From the NCBI GenBank assembly GCA_958403605.1, contig CATXYA010000161.1, positions 1-5,302 of the forward strand: 5,302 bases of DNA, read 5' to 3'. Shown here in pieces: positions 1 through 5,302 of the stretch. This DNA is from an uncultured Oscillospiraceae bacterium (GTDB taxonomy: Bacteria > Bacillota > Clostridia > Oscillospirales > Ruminococcaceae). Numbering within the stretch: the first letter of the stretch is position 1; each line of letters starts with the position of its first letter. The notes under the pieces are model-generated. The model ran no database searches. It was given only the letters and a program-made list of their open reading frames with translations, and was not told the origin of the DNA. Position numbers and translations under genes: made by a program.

Positions 1-803
1 TTCAGGATATCTCCTTGGCGCTGGATTACCGCGCACAGAAGATTCCCGAGCAAACGGAGTACTATCTCGAGGTCTTGGAAGGGGTCTCCAGCTCGGCGGC
101 AGCCTTGCGGCAGATGCAGCGCCAGGTAGGAAGTGAGCCGCTGTTTTCCACTTACGCCACGGCGTTGGATGATATGCGGGGCGAATTTCAGCCAACAGGC
201 TGTGATTATATCATCCATGCACTGGGCAAACCGCAATTTGAGAGATATATTGCGGATTTTGTCGAAAACAAGTATCCTTATGTGCAGACAACCAACTTCC
301 AAAAATGGCTGTGGGAGCCCTGGACGGTCAACGCCAGTTGGGGCTTTTACCGGGAATTGTTTTCGAATTACTACCGCCAGGAAAACTATGATTTATGGAC
401 ATTGTGGCAGTACGAAGGGGAAAATGCCAACGTGCTGGAGACCGAGGTCACGCTGACGGCAGAGCAATTGGACGAAAATAATGTAATGATCACCGTGATG
501 GGAGAAGAACAACGGCCTTGCTATGTGGATGTGACATTGTCGTGGGAAAACCGATGGCTCACCAATAAAAATCGTTTTACGACTTGGAACCGGGCTGTTT
601 TTGTGTTCGATGACTCCCAAAAACAAAAGCGGGGCGGTACCGGCGAAGGATATTACCGGCCGGCAGAAGCAGAATCGGCGCATCTGATGATCTTTATGGA
701 CCGCGGCATCGGAAGGATCATTTTGTCAGGCCAGCCGAGCAATTGCACGCAGCTTCGCGTGAAAGATGCTGCCGTTGGAAAGGTGATCCTATATCAAGGA
801 TAA
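1..803 (+). CDS. C-terminal part of an unrecognised protein, probably a surface or membrane-anchored glycan-locus protein (5' truncated)
   Basis: The reading frame is open from the first complete codon at nt 3 to the TAA at 801-803 (266 residues). No SD precedes the TTG at nt 15, so the gene most likely begins upstream of the window. I do not recognise a named family. No hydrophobic stretch is long enough for a membrane helix, so this part is soluble. Around nt 147-227 is a well-ordered block reading STYATALDDM, then QPTGCDYIIHALG. It is followed by an aromatic belt at nt 306-407 with six Trp in 34 residues (KWLWEPW, SWGFYREL, YDLWTLW). The last ~110 residues alternate hydrophobic and polar residues and look beta-rich. 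One possibility is the extracytoplasmic tail of a GT-C-like membrane protein comparable to the one at the other end of the window, but the two visible parts do not overlap and cannot be compared. GC content is visibly lower than in the genes downstream. Confidence 0.75.
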   Translation, partial: QDISLALDYRAQKIPEQTEYYLEVLEGVSSSAAALRQMQRQVGSEPLFSTYATALDDMRGEFQPTGCDYIIHALGKPQFERYIADFVENKYPYVQTTNFQKWLWEPWTVNASWGFYRELFSNYYRQENYDLWTLWQYEGENANVLETEVTLTAEQLDENNVMITVMGEEQRPCYVDVTLSWENRWLTNKNRFTTWNRAVFVFDDSQKQKRGGTGEGYYRPAEAESAHLMIFMDRGIGRIILSGQPSNCTQLRVKDAAVGKVILYQG

Positions 804-813
804 GAGCGAATCA

Positions 814-820
814 AAAGGAG
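814..820 (+). promoter_or_regulatory. Shine-Dalgarno site of the TIM-barrel gene
   Basis: AAAGGAG lies 12 nt before the ATG at 833, slightly longer than ideal. It lies in the 29-nt gap after the previous stop. It supports the ATG at 833 over the in-frame upstream TTG at 743, which would overlap the preceding gene by about 60 nt. Confidence 0.7.
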
Positions 821-832
821 CAAAGTGATAAA

Positions 833-1609
833 ATGAAATTGGCGGTCTCGAATATCGGGTTTGCCGAGGCGGAGGACGCGGCGGCCTGGGCGCTGCTGCG
901 GCGCTATGGCTTTACGGGCTTGGAGGCTGCGCCCACGCGTTTGGTGGGCGCGCGGCCCTATCAAAAGCTGCCCCAGGCGGCACGCAAGGCGGCTTTCCTG
1001 CGGGAGGCGTACGGCCTTGCCATCCCCTCGCTGCAAAGCATCTGGTACGGCCAGGCGGGCAACATCTTTGTGCCCGCCGACGCGGCGCGCCTGGCGGCGT
1101 ACACCCGCCGCGCCGTGGACTTTGCCGCGGCGGTGGGCTGCCCCAGCCTGGTCTTCGGCTGCCCGCGCCAGCGCTTTGTGCCCGCGGACGCCGCGCCTGC
1201 GGACGCCATGGGCTTTTTTGCCGAAATCAGCGCCTATGCCCGCGCCAAGGGCGTGCACATTGCCCTGGAGGCCAACCCGCCGGTGTACGGGACGAATTTC
1301 TGCAACACCAGCGCCGAGGCCTTCCGCTATGCGCGGCAGGTGCCGGGGCTGGCGGTCAACTACGACGTGGGCACGCTGCTGACCAACGGCGAACAGCTGG
1401 ACACGCTGGCAGGCAGCCTCGATCTGGTGAGCCATATCCACCTCAGTGAACCGGAGCTGGCCCCCATCCGGCGGCGGGACGTGCACCGCGAGCTGGCGGC
1501 GCTGCTGCGGCAGCGGAACTATGCGGGCTTTGTGTCCATTGAAATGAAGACCCAGCCGCTGGCGGTGCTGGAACCCATTTTATCCTACGTGGCGGAGGTG
1601 TTTGCATGA
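833..1609 (+). CDS. Sugar phosphate isomerase/epimerase-like TIM-barrel protein
   Basis: This 258-residue protein has the size and layout of the xylose isomerase-like TIM-barrel superfamily (AP endonuclease 2/sugar isomerase-epimerase fold). Members use a divalent metal to isomerise or epimerise sugars or related hydroxy-carbonyl compounds in the cytoplasm. Candidate metal and catalytic residues sit at the ends of successive beta strands: E146 in IALEANP, D178 in NYDVGTLL, H201 and H203 in HIHLSEP, H218 in RDVH, and E237 in VSIEMK. The N-terminus (MKLAVSNIGF) is a typical first strand, followed by the second-strand motif GLEAAPTR. There is no signal peptide or membrane helix. The start is the ATG with an SD 12 nt upstream, and the stop overlaps the next start as ATGA, implying translational coupling to the glycosyltransferase. 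The context suggests it supplies or modifies a sugar for the glycan made by this operon; the actual substrate cannot be read from sequence. Composition is much more GC-rich than the preceding gene. Confidence 0.85.
   Translation: MKLAVSNIGFAEAEDAAAWALLRRYGFTGLEAAPTRLVGARPYQKLPQAARKAAFLREAYGLAIPSLQSIWYGQAGNIFVPADAARLAAYTRRAVDFAAAVGCPSLVFGCPRQRFVPADAAPADAMGFFAEISAYARAKGVHIALEANPPVYGTNFCNTSAEAFRYARQVPGLAVNYDVGTLLTNGEQLDTLAGSLDLVSHIHLSEPELAPIRRRDVHRELAALLRQRNYAGFVSIEMKTQPLAVLEPILSYVAEVFA
1594..1598 (+). promoter_or_regulatory. Shine-Dalgarno site of the soluble GT2 gene
   Basis: GGAGG lies inside the end of the TIM-barrel gene, 7 nt before the ATG at 1606. It selects that ATG over the in-frame ATG at 1621. 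With the ATGA overlap it indicates coupled translation. Confidence 0.75.
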
Positions 1610-2403
1610 AGGTGCGCGGCATGGCCGGAGTGCCGGAATATACCTGTGAAGAGTACGCGCCGAAGCAGACGCGGTACTGTGTGCTGATCCCTGTCATCAA
1701 CGAGGGGGAGCGCATCTTGGCCGAGCTGCGCCGCGCGCAGGACGCGGGCGTGGACAAGCAGGCGGACCTCATTTTGTGCGACGGCGGTTCCGCGGACGGC
1801 TCCACTGAGGCCGGGCGGCTGCGGGCTTTGGGCGTGAACACGCTGCTGGTGAAAACAGGGCCGGGCAAGCAGGGCGCCCAGCTGCGCATGGGGCTGCACT
1901 TTGCCCTGGAGCGCGGGTATGAGGGTGTCGTCACCGTGGACGGCAACAACAAGGATTCGGTGGAAGACATCCCCGCCTTTCTGCAGAAGCTGGATGAGGG
2001 GTACGACCTGGTGCAGGGCAGCCGTTTCATCCCCGGCGGCAAGGCGGTGAATACGCCGCCCAAACGCTGGCTGGCCGTGCGCTGCATCCACGCGCCCGTC
2101 ATCAGCCTGACGGCGCACCAGCACTTTACCGATACCACCAACGCCTACCGCGCCTACTCCCGGCGCTATCTCGTGCACCCGCAGGTGCAGCCGCTGCGGG
2201 ACATTTTCCCGGGGTATGAGCTGCTGGCCTACCTGTCCGTGCGGGCCACGCAGCTGGGCCTCAAGGCCTGCGAGATCCCCGTGGCGCGGGTGTACCCCGC
2301 CAAAGGGGCCACGCCCACCAAGATCAAGGGCGTGCGCGGCGACGCGGACCTGCTCAAGATCCTCTTCGCCAACGCCATGGGCCGCTATGCCCCGAAAGGA
2401 TGA
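1606..2403 (+). CDS. Family 2 glycosyltransferase, soluble, DPM1-like catalytic domain
   Basis: This 265-residue protein is a GT-A fold, family 2 glycosyltransferase. It would transfer a sugar from a nucleotide donor to an acceptor at the cytoplasmic face. Visible motifs in order are: the nucleotide-binding first strand CVLIPVINEGERI (residues 25-37), the second conserved block LCDGGSADGS (57-66), the metal-site region VDGNNKDSVEDI (111-122), QGSRFIPGG (137-145), the DPM-like block TDTTNAYRAYS (175-185), and YELLAYL (204-210). It ends with a basic segment, ARVYPAKGATPTKIKG (227-242). In place of the classical DxD it has D112-G-N114, with D117 nearby. There is no membrane helix, unlike the second GT2 of this operon. 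It overlaps the gene before by 4 nt (ATGA) and abuts the oxidoreductase gene. The family call is firm. Donor and acceptor are unknown; polyprenyl phosphate is possible given the DPM-like sequence, but so is a lipid-linked saccharide or another acceptor. Confidence 0.9.
   Translation: MKVRGMAGVPEYTCEEYAPKQTRYCVLIPVINEGERILAELRRAQDAGVDKQADLILCDGGSADGSTEAGRLRALGVNTLLVKTGPGKQGAQLRMGLHFALERGYEGVVTVDGNNKDSVEDIPAFLQKLDEGYDLVQGSRFIPGGKAVNTPPKRWLAVRCIHAPVISLTAHQHFTDTTNAYRAYSRRYLVHPQVQPLRDIFPGYELLAYLSVRATQLGLKACEIPVARVYPAKGATPTKIKGVRGDADLLKILFANAMGRYAPKG
2395..2400 (+). promoter_or_regulatory. Shine-Dalgarno site that decides the oxidoreductase start
   Basis: AAAGGA ends at nt 2400, which is also the first base of an in-frame ATG at 2400-2402. 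That ATG has no usable spacing. The second in-frame ATG at 2409 sits 8 nt downstream, near the optimum, so initiation at 2409 is favoured. Confidence 0.65.
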
Positions 2404-2408
2404 ATGCC

Positions 2409-3524
2409 ATGAGCTATGACAAGATCATCCTCGGCGCGGGGCTGTACGGCCTGTACGCCGCCGCGCAGTGCGGGGGCCGTGGCGAGCGCGTGCTGGTGCT
2501 GGAGCGGGACGCGGCGCCCTTTATGCGCGCCACCTACATCAACCAGGCGCGGGTGCACATGGGTTACCACTACCCGCGCAGCTATTCCACGGCCATCAAG
2601 AGCGCCCACTATTTCGAGCGATTCCACCGGGATTTCGCCTTCTGCGAACGCACGGATTTCGACCAGGTATACGCGACGGCGGCCCACTACAGCTGGACGA
2701 ACGCGGCGGAGTTCCGCCGCTTTTGCAAGGCGGCGTCCATCCGCTGCGACGACGTGTCACCGGAAAAATATTTTAAGCCCGGCATGTGCGACGGGGCCTT
2801 CCTCACCCGGGAGTACACCTACGACGCCCAGGTGCTGAAAGCGCATTTTTTGGAACTGCTGGCGCCCATGAAAAACGTGGAGCTGCGTTTCGGCGTCCAG
2901 CCCACGGCGGTGGAACAGGGCGGCGGGGAATGGCGCGTGCGCATCTCCGACGGCAGCGCGGCCAAGGCGCCGTACCTGCTCAACGCCACCTATGCGGGCG
3001 TCAATGACATCCACGCCTTGCTGGGCTACGAGCCGTTCGGCATCAAATACGAGCTGTGCGAGATCATTCTGTGCACCGTGGACGACACGCTGAAAAACAC
3101 CGGCATCACGGTGATGGACGGGCCGTTTTTCTCTATCATGCCCTTTGGGCAGACGGGCCTGCACAGCCTCACCAGCGTCACCTTCACGCCGCACGTCACC
3201 AGCTATGACGCGCTGCCCACCTTCCCCTGCCAGGAGCGCAGCGGCGGGCTTTGCCGCCCGGGCAGCCTGTACAACTGCAACGAGTGCCCGGCCAAGCCCG
3301 CCAGCGCCTGGCCGTACATGAGCCAGCTGGCGCGGACGTATTTGAAAGAGGAGTTCGGCTTCGCCTACAAGGGCAGCCTGTTCAGCATGAAGCCCATCCT
3401 CAAGGCCAGCGAGATCGACGATTCCCGCCCCACGGTGGTGCGGGTGCTGTCGGAAGCGCCCAAATTCGTCAGCGTGCTCTCCGGCAAGATCAATACAGTC
3501 TATGATTTGGACGAGGTGCTGTAA
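2409..3524 (+). CDS. FAD-dependent oxidoreductase (DAO-like Rossmann flavoprotein) with a four-cysteine motif
   Basis: From the ATG at 2409 the protein has 371 residues; an in-frame ATG at 2400 would add three. The N-terminus is a textbook FAD-binding Rossmann motif: KIILGAGLYGLYAA with G9-x-G11-x-x-G14, and the acidic residue E32 ending the second strand (VLVLERD) to bind the adenosine ribose. The following RATYINQARVHMGYHYPRS is where related flavoproteins shape the flavin and substrate site. Lower-similarity strands lead to LLNATYAGVN (the second FAD-contact region) and a C-terminal FVSVLSGKINTVYDLDEVL that closes the FAD site. C274-x7-C282-x7-C290-x2-C293 form a compact motif. There is no signal peptide or membrane helix, so it acts in the cytoplasm. 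Its place between two glycosyltransferase genes suggests it oxidises or rearranges a sugar or lipid-linked sugar, but amino-acid-type substrates of the DAO family cannot be excluded. It lies 5 nt after the preceding stop and directly abuts the next start. Confidence 0.85.
   Translation: MSYDKIILGAGLYGLYAAAQCGGRGERVLVLERDAAPFMRATYINQARVHMGYHYPRSYSTAIKSAHYFERFHRDFAFCERTDFDQVYATAAHYSWTNAAEFRRFCKAASIRCDDVSPEKYFKPGMCDGAFLTREYTYDAQVLKAHFLELLAPMKNVELRFGVQPTAVEQGGGEWRVRISDGSAAKAPYLLNATYAGVNDIHALLGYEPFGIKYELCEIILCTVDDTLKNTGITVMDGPFFSIMPFGQTGLHSLTSVTFTPHVTSYDALPTFPCQERSGGLCRPGSLYNCNECPAKPASAWPYMSQLARTYLKEEFGFAYKGSLFSMKPILKASEIDDSRPTVVRVLSEAPKFVSVLSGKINTVYDLDEVL
3228..3287 (+). other. Sequence encoding a C-x7-C-x7-C-x2-C motif in the oxidoreductase
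   Basis: TGC codons at 3228, 3252, 3276 and 3285 encode four cysteines within 20 residues, between the barrel-like substrate region and the C-terminal FAD-contact region. The spacing fits a structural metal site (zinc) or a small iron-sulfur site. Which one, or whether they pair as disulfides, cannot be told from sequence. Confidence 0.6.
3513..3518 (+). promoter_or_regulatory. Shine-Dalgarno site of the membrane GT2 gene
   Basis: GAGGTG lies within the last codons of the oxidoreductase gene, 6 nt before the ATG at 3525. The stop and start are directly adjacent (TAAATG), so the two genes are probably translationally coupled. Confidence 0.6.
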
Positions 3525-4460
3525 ATGACAGGGAACAAAGAATCCAACTTCATCTCCGCCGTGGCCTACCTGCGGGACGACGCGGCGCGGGTGGCGCCGT
3601 TTCTGCAGCGCCTGGCGCGCGTGCTGGACGCCCACTGCCGGCAGTATGAGATCATTCTGGTCAACGACGCCTCCCGTGACGGCAGCGCCGAGGCGGTGAA
3701 GCAGTTTGTGCAGCAGGCGGGGACGGCGGTGTCCGTCACGCTGGTGAACATGAGCCTCTACCAGGGCGTGGAGCTGTGTATGAACGCGGGGCTGGACCTG
3801 GCCATCGGCGATTTTTTGTATGAGTTCGATTCGCTGGACGCCAGCTATGACGAGGCGCTCATCTGGCGGGCCTACGAGACGGCGCTGACGGGGTACGACA
3901 TCGTGTCCGTGGGGCCGGAAAAGAGCCGCAGCCTCTCCAGCCGCCTGTTCTACCGGCTGTTCAACGCCACCTCGTCCTCGAAATATCCCATCCAGACGGA
4001 CGCCTTCCGGCTGGTGAGCCGCCGGGCGCTGAACCGCGTGCACGCGGTGTCGCCCACCCCGGCGTACCGCAAGGCGGCCTACGCGGCCAGCGGCCTCAAG
4101 GTCAAGGCGCTGTACGACAAAAGCGTGGGCCACGCGGCGGATGCCAACAAGCCCCTGCGCTGGAGCCTCGCCATCGACTCGCTGATCCTGTACACCAACG
4201 CGGCGTCGAAGCTCAGCTTCGCCATCACGGGGCTGATGCTGCTGGGCACCCTGGTGGAATTGGCTTACACCCTGGCGGTGTATCTGGGCGGCGGCAACCC
4301 CGTGGCCGGCTGGACGACCACTATGCTGGTGCTGACGGTGGGCTTTTTCGGGGTGTTCCTGCTGCTGTCCATCATTCTGAAATACCTCTCGCTGCTCATC
4401 GACATCACGTTCCGCCACCAGAAATATCTGGTGGAGAGCGTGGAGAAGCTGCAAAAATAG
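3525..4460 (+). CDS. Membrane-anchored family 2 glycosyltransferase, GtrB/ArnC/DPM-like (putative polyprenyl-phosphate sugar synthase)
   Basis: This 311-residue protein has an N-terminal GT2 domain (about 1-225) and two C-terminal membrane helices (about 231-255 and 266-292), followed by a short charged tail. This is the architecture of GtrB, ArnC and bacterial DPM synthases, which move a sugar from a nucleotide donor to undecaprenyl phosphate on the cytoplasmic face. Motifs: ISAVAYLRDD (10-19), YEIILVNDASRDGS (41-54), NAGLDLAIGDFLYEFDSLD (87-105), and the FRLVSRRALNRV block (161-172) typical of the DPM/GtrB group. The metal-site region reads E100-F-D102 instead of the usual DAD/DxD. The block before it reads MSLYQGVE, where typical members have a more N-x-G-x-x-A-like pattern, so this is a divergent subgroup. 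It starts immediately after the oxidoreductase stop and is followed 19 nt later by a GT-C-like membrane protein, the kind of partner that consumes polyprenyl-linked sugars. Sugar identity is unknown. Confidence 0.87.
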   Translation: MTGNKESNFISAVAYLRDDAARVAPFLQRLARVLDAHCRQYEIILVNDASRDGSAEAVKQFVQQAGTAVSVTLVNMSLYQGVELCMNAGLDLAIGDFLYEFDSLDASYDEALIWRAYETALTGYDIVSVGPEKSRSLSSRLFYRLFNATSSSKYPIQTDAFRLVSRRALNRVHAVSPTPAYRKAAYAASGLKVKALYDKSVGHAADANKPLRWSLAIDSLILYTNAASKLSFAITGLMLLGTLVELAYTLAVYLGGGNPVAGWTTTMLVLTVGFFGVFLLLSIILKYLSLLIDITFRHQKYLVESVEKLQK

Positions 4461-4465
4461 ACCGG

Positions 4466-4472
4466 AAGGAGG
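4466..4472 (+). promoter_or_regulatory. Perfect Shine-Dalgarno site selecting a TTG start
   Basis: AAGGAGG is fully complementary to the 16S anti-SD core and ends 7 nt before the TTG at 4480. It lies in the 19-nt gap after the TAG of the membrane GT2 gene. It is the main evidence that the membrane protein starts at TTG and not at a later codon. Confidence 0.85.
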
Positions 4473-4479
4473 CGCGCCC

Positions 4480-5302
4480 TTGCGCACCTGGCTGAAACAA
4501 GATTGGAGCCGCCGGGCCTGCTGGCTGCTGGCGGCGGCCTTGGTACTGGCGCGCCTGGCGCTGGGGGCCACCCAGCTGCTGCTGCTCACGCCCAACGGCG
4601 CGCTGCTGGACGATACCTTCATGTACAAAGCGGCGGTCAGCATCTCTCAGGGGCAATGGCTGGGGGAGTACGGCTGGCTGACGCTGAGCAAATATCCGTT
4701 GTTTCCCATCTGGCTGGCGGGGCTGCACCTGCTGCACGTCCCGTATTTGCTGGGCGGGCAGCTGCTGTACACGCTGGCCGCGGCCCTGGGGGCGGCGGCG
4801 CTGTTTCCCGTGCTGCGGCAAAACCGGCTGCGGCTGCTGGCCTTTGCCGTGCTGCTGTACAACCCGGCGGCCATGGCCGCCGAGGTAGAGCTGCGCGTCT
4901 ACCGCGACAACATCACCCCCGCGCTGGCGCTGCTGTTTTTTGCGGGGTACATCGGCTATGCGCTGCGGCGCAAGGCTCCCTTGAAAACGAACTGGGGCTG
5001 GCTGCTGCTGGCGGGGGTGGGCCTGGCGGCCAACTGGCTGAACCGCGAGGACGGCGTTTGGCTGCTGCCCTTCGCCCTGGCGGCCACCGCGGCCTTGGCG
5101 GCGTTCGGCTTTTGGGAGCGGGACACCGCGCAGAAAGGTGTCCGGTGCGCGGCGCTGTGCCTGCCCTTTGCATTGACGGCTGCGGCGGTGCTGGCTGTGT
5201 GCGCGGTCAATGAAGCGTACTATGGCCGCTTCGTGCTCAGCGATTTCACCAGCCGGGAATTCAACGACGCCTACGGCGCCATGACCCGCGTGGAGAGCGC
5301 CG
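4480..5302 (+). CDS. N-terminal part of a polytopic membrane protein, GT-C-like (3' truncated)
   Basis: From the TTG at 4480 the frame stays open to the end of the window (274 complete codons), so the gene continues outside. The start is fixed by the AAGGAGG site 7 nt upstream. The N-terminus is short and basic (RTWLKQDWSRR), followed by a first helix at about 15-36. The next loop carries an acidic pair, D44-D45, in ALLDDTFMY. That position, after the first helix, is where GT-C glycosyltransferases keep their catalytic or metal-binding acids. Further hydrophobic segments lie at about 73-91, 93-112, 118-134, 145-163, 172-187, 192-210 and 224-243. Between them are charged motifs LRVYRDNITPAL (138-149) and NWLNREDGVW (185-194), the latter a second acidic candidate. 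A soluble loop begins near 246 (YYGRFVLSDF). GT-C enzymes transfer sugars from polyprenyl phosphate on the outer face, which fits the adjacent GtrB-like gene. Exact family and product are not certain, and a non-enzymatic membrane protein remains possible. Confidence 0.82.
   Translation, partial: MRTWLKQDWSRRACWLLAAALVLARLALGATQLLLLTPNGALLDDTFMYKAAVSISQGQWLGEYGWLTLSKYPLFPIWLAGLHLLHVPYLLGGQLLYTLAAALGAAALFPVLRQNRLRLLAFAVLLYNPAAMAAEVELRVYRDNITPALALLFFAGYIGYALRRKAPLKTNWGWLLLAGVGLAANWLNREDGVWLLPFALAATAALAAFGFWERDTAQKGVRCAALCLPFALTAAAVLAVCAVNEAYYGRFVLSDFTSREFNDAYGAMTRVESA

Noticed and set aside
743..832. Upstream TTG start that would extend the TIM-barrel protein by 30 residues
   Set aside because: The extension would overlap the preceding gene by about 60 nt, has no SD, and precedes a natural first beta strand starting at the ATG at 833.
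804..832. Promoter or terminator in the gap after the first gene
   Set aside because: The 29-nt gap contains only the SD and no inverted repeat with a T-tract or convincing -35/-10 pair.
794..1486. Minus-strand open frame opposite the TIM-barrel gene
   Set aside because: It is a high-GC shadow rich in Arg, Gly and Gln without motifs; the plus strand encodes a recognisable enzyme.
1443..2178. Two minus-strand open frames opposite the soluble GT2 gene
   Set aside because: Neither has conserved motifs or an SD, and the two overlap each other in different frames, as expected for shadows of GC-rich codon usage.
2409..3524. UDP-galactopyranose mutase as the identity of the flavoprotein
   Set aside because: The FAD-binding N-terminus and glycan context fit, but I do not see the mutase's other characteristic blocks, and the four-Cys motif is not expected there. 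The generic oxidoreductase call was kept.
4461..4479. Palindrome GGCGCGCC at 4471-4478 as a regulatory site
   Set aside because: An 8-bp GC palindrome is expected by chance in such GC-rich sequence, and it overlaps the SD spacer with no flanking symmetry.
2757..4643. Very long minus-strand open frame (628 codons) opposite the oxidoreductase and membrane GT2 genes
   Set aside because: It is a GC-rich shadow. Its product is a low-complexity mix rich in Arg, His, Gln and Val with no recognisable motif, and it lies opposite two genes with clear family motifs and ribosome binding sites.
4503..5213. Plus-strand open frame within the membrane-protein gene
   Set aside because: Its product is Ala/Gly/Arg repetitive with no family motif and no suitable SD. 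The frame opened by TTG 4480 gives regular hydrophobic helices and has a perfect SD.

Overview
The window is a densely packed, single-strand stretch of a surface-glycan biosynthesis operon. From about nt 833 onward it is very GC-rich. It has strong Shine-Dalgarno sites (AAAGGAG, GGAGG, AAGGAGG), a TTG start behind a perfect SD, and stop/start overlaps of the ATGA and TAAATG kind. Together with the protein types, this suggests a high-GC member of the Bacillota (Clostridia/Oscillospirales-like gut anaerobe). That assignment is inferred from style, not from a marker gene.

Layout, all on the + strand: (1) nt 1-803, the 3' end of a gene for a soluble, Trp/Tyr-rich C-terminal domain, cut by the window start; (2) nt 833-1609, a sugar isomerase/epimerase-type TIM barrel; (3) nt 1606-2403, a soluble family 2 glycosyltransferase (GT2); (4) nt 2409-3524 (or from 2400), an FAD-dependent oxidoreductase with a four-cysteine motif; (5) nt 3525-4460, a GT2 enzyme with two C-terminal membrane helices, resembling polyprenyl-phosphate sugar synthases (GtrB/ArnC/DPM-like); (6) nt 4480 to the window end, the N-terminal half of a polytopic membrane protein with GT-C-like features, cut by the window end. 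Intergenic gaps are 0-29 nt. No terminator, RNA gene, mobile element, CRISPR array or long repeat was seen, and there is no gene-free stretch over 300 nt.

A consistent but unproven reading is that genes 2 and 4 make or remodel a sugar (isomerisation/epimerisation plus a flavin redox step). The GT2 enzymes would transfer sugars, one of them onto a membrane polyprenyl phosphate. The GT-C-like membrane protein would then use the lipid-linked sugar on the outer face of the membrane to decorate a surface polymer or protein. No flippase is visible in the window. Gene 1 is clearly less GC-rich than the rest, so a compositional boundary lies close to the gene 1/gene 2 junction. The substrates of all six proteins remain unknown from sequence alone.
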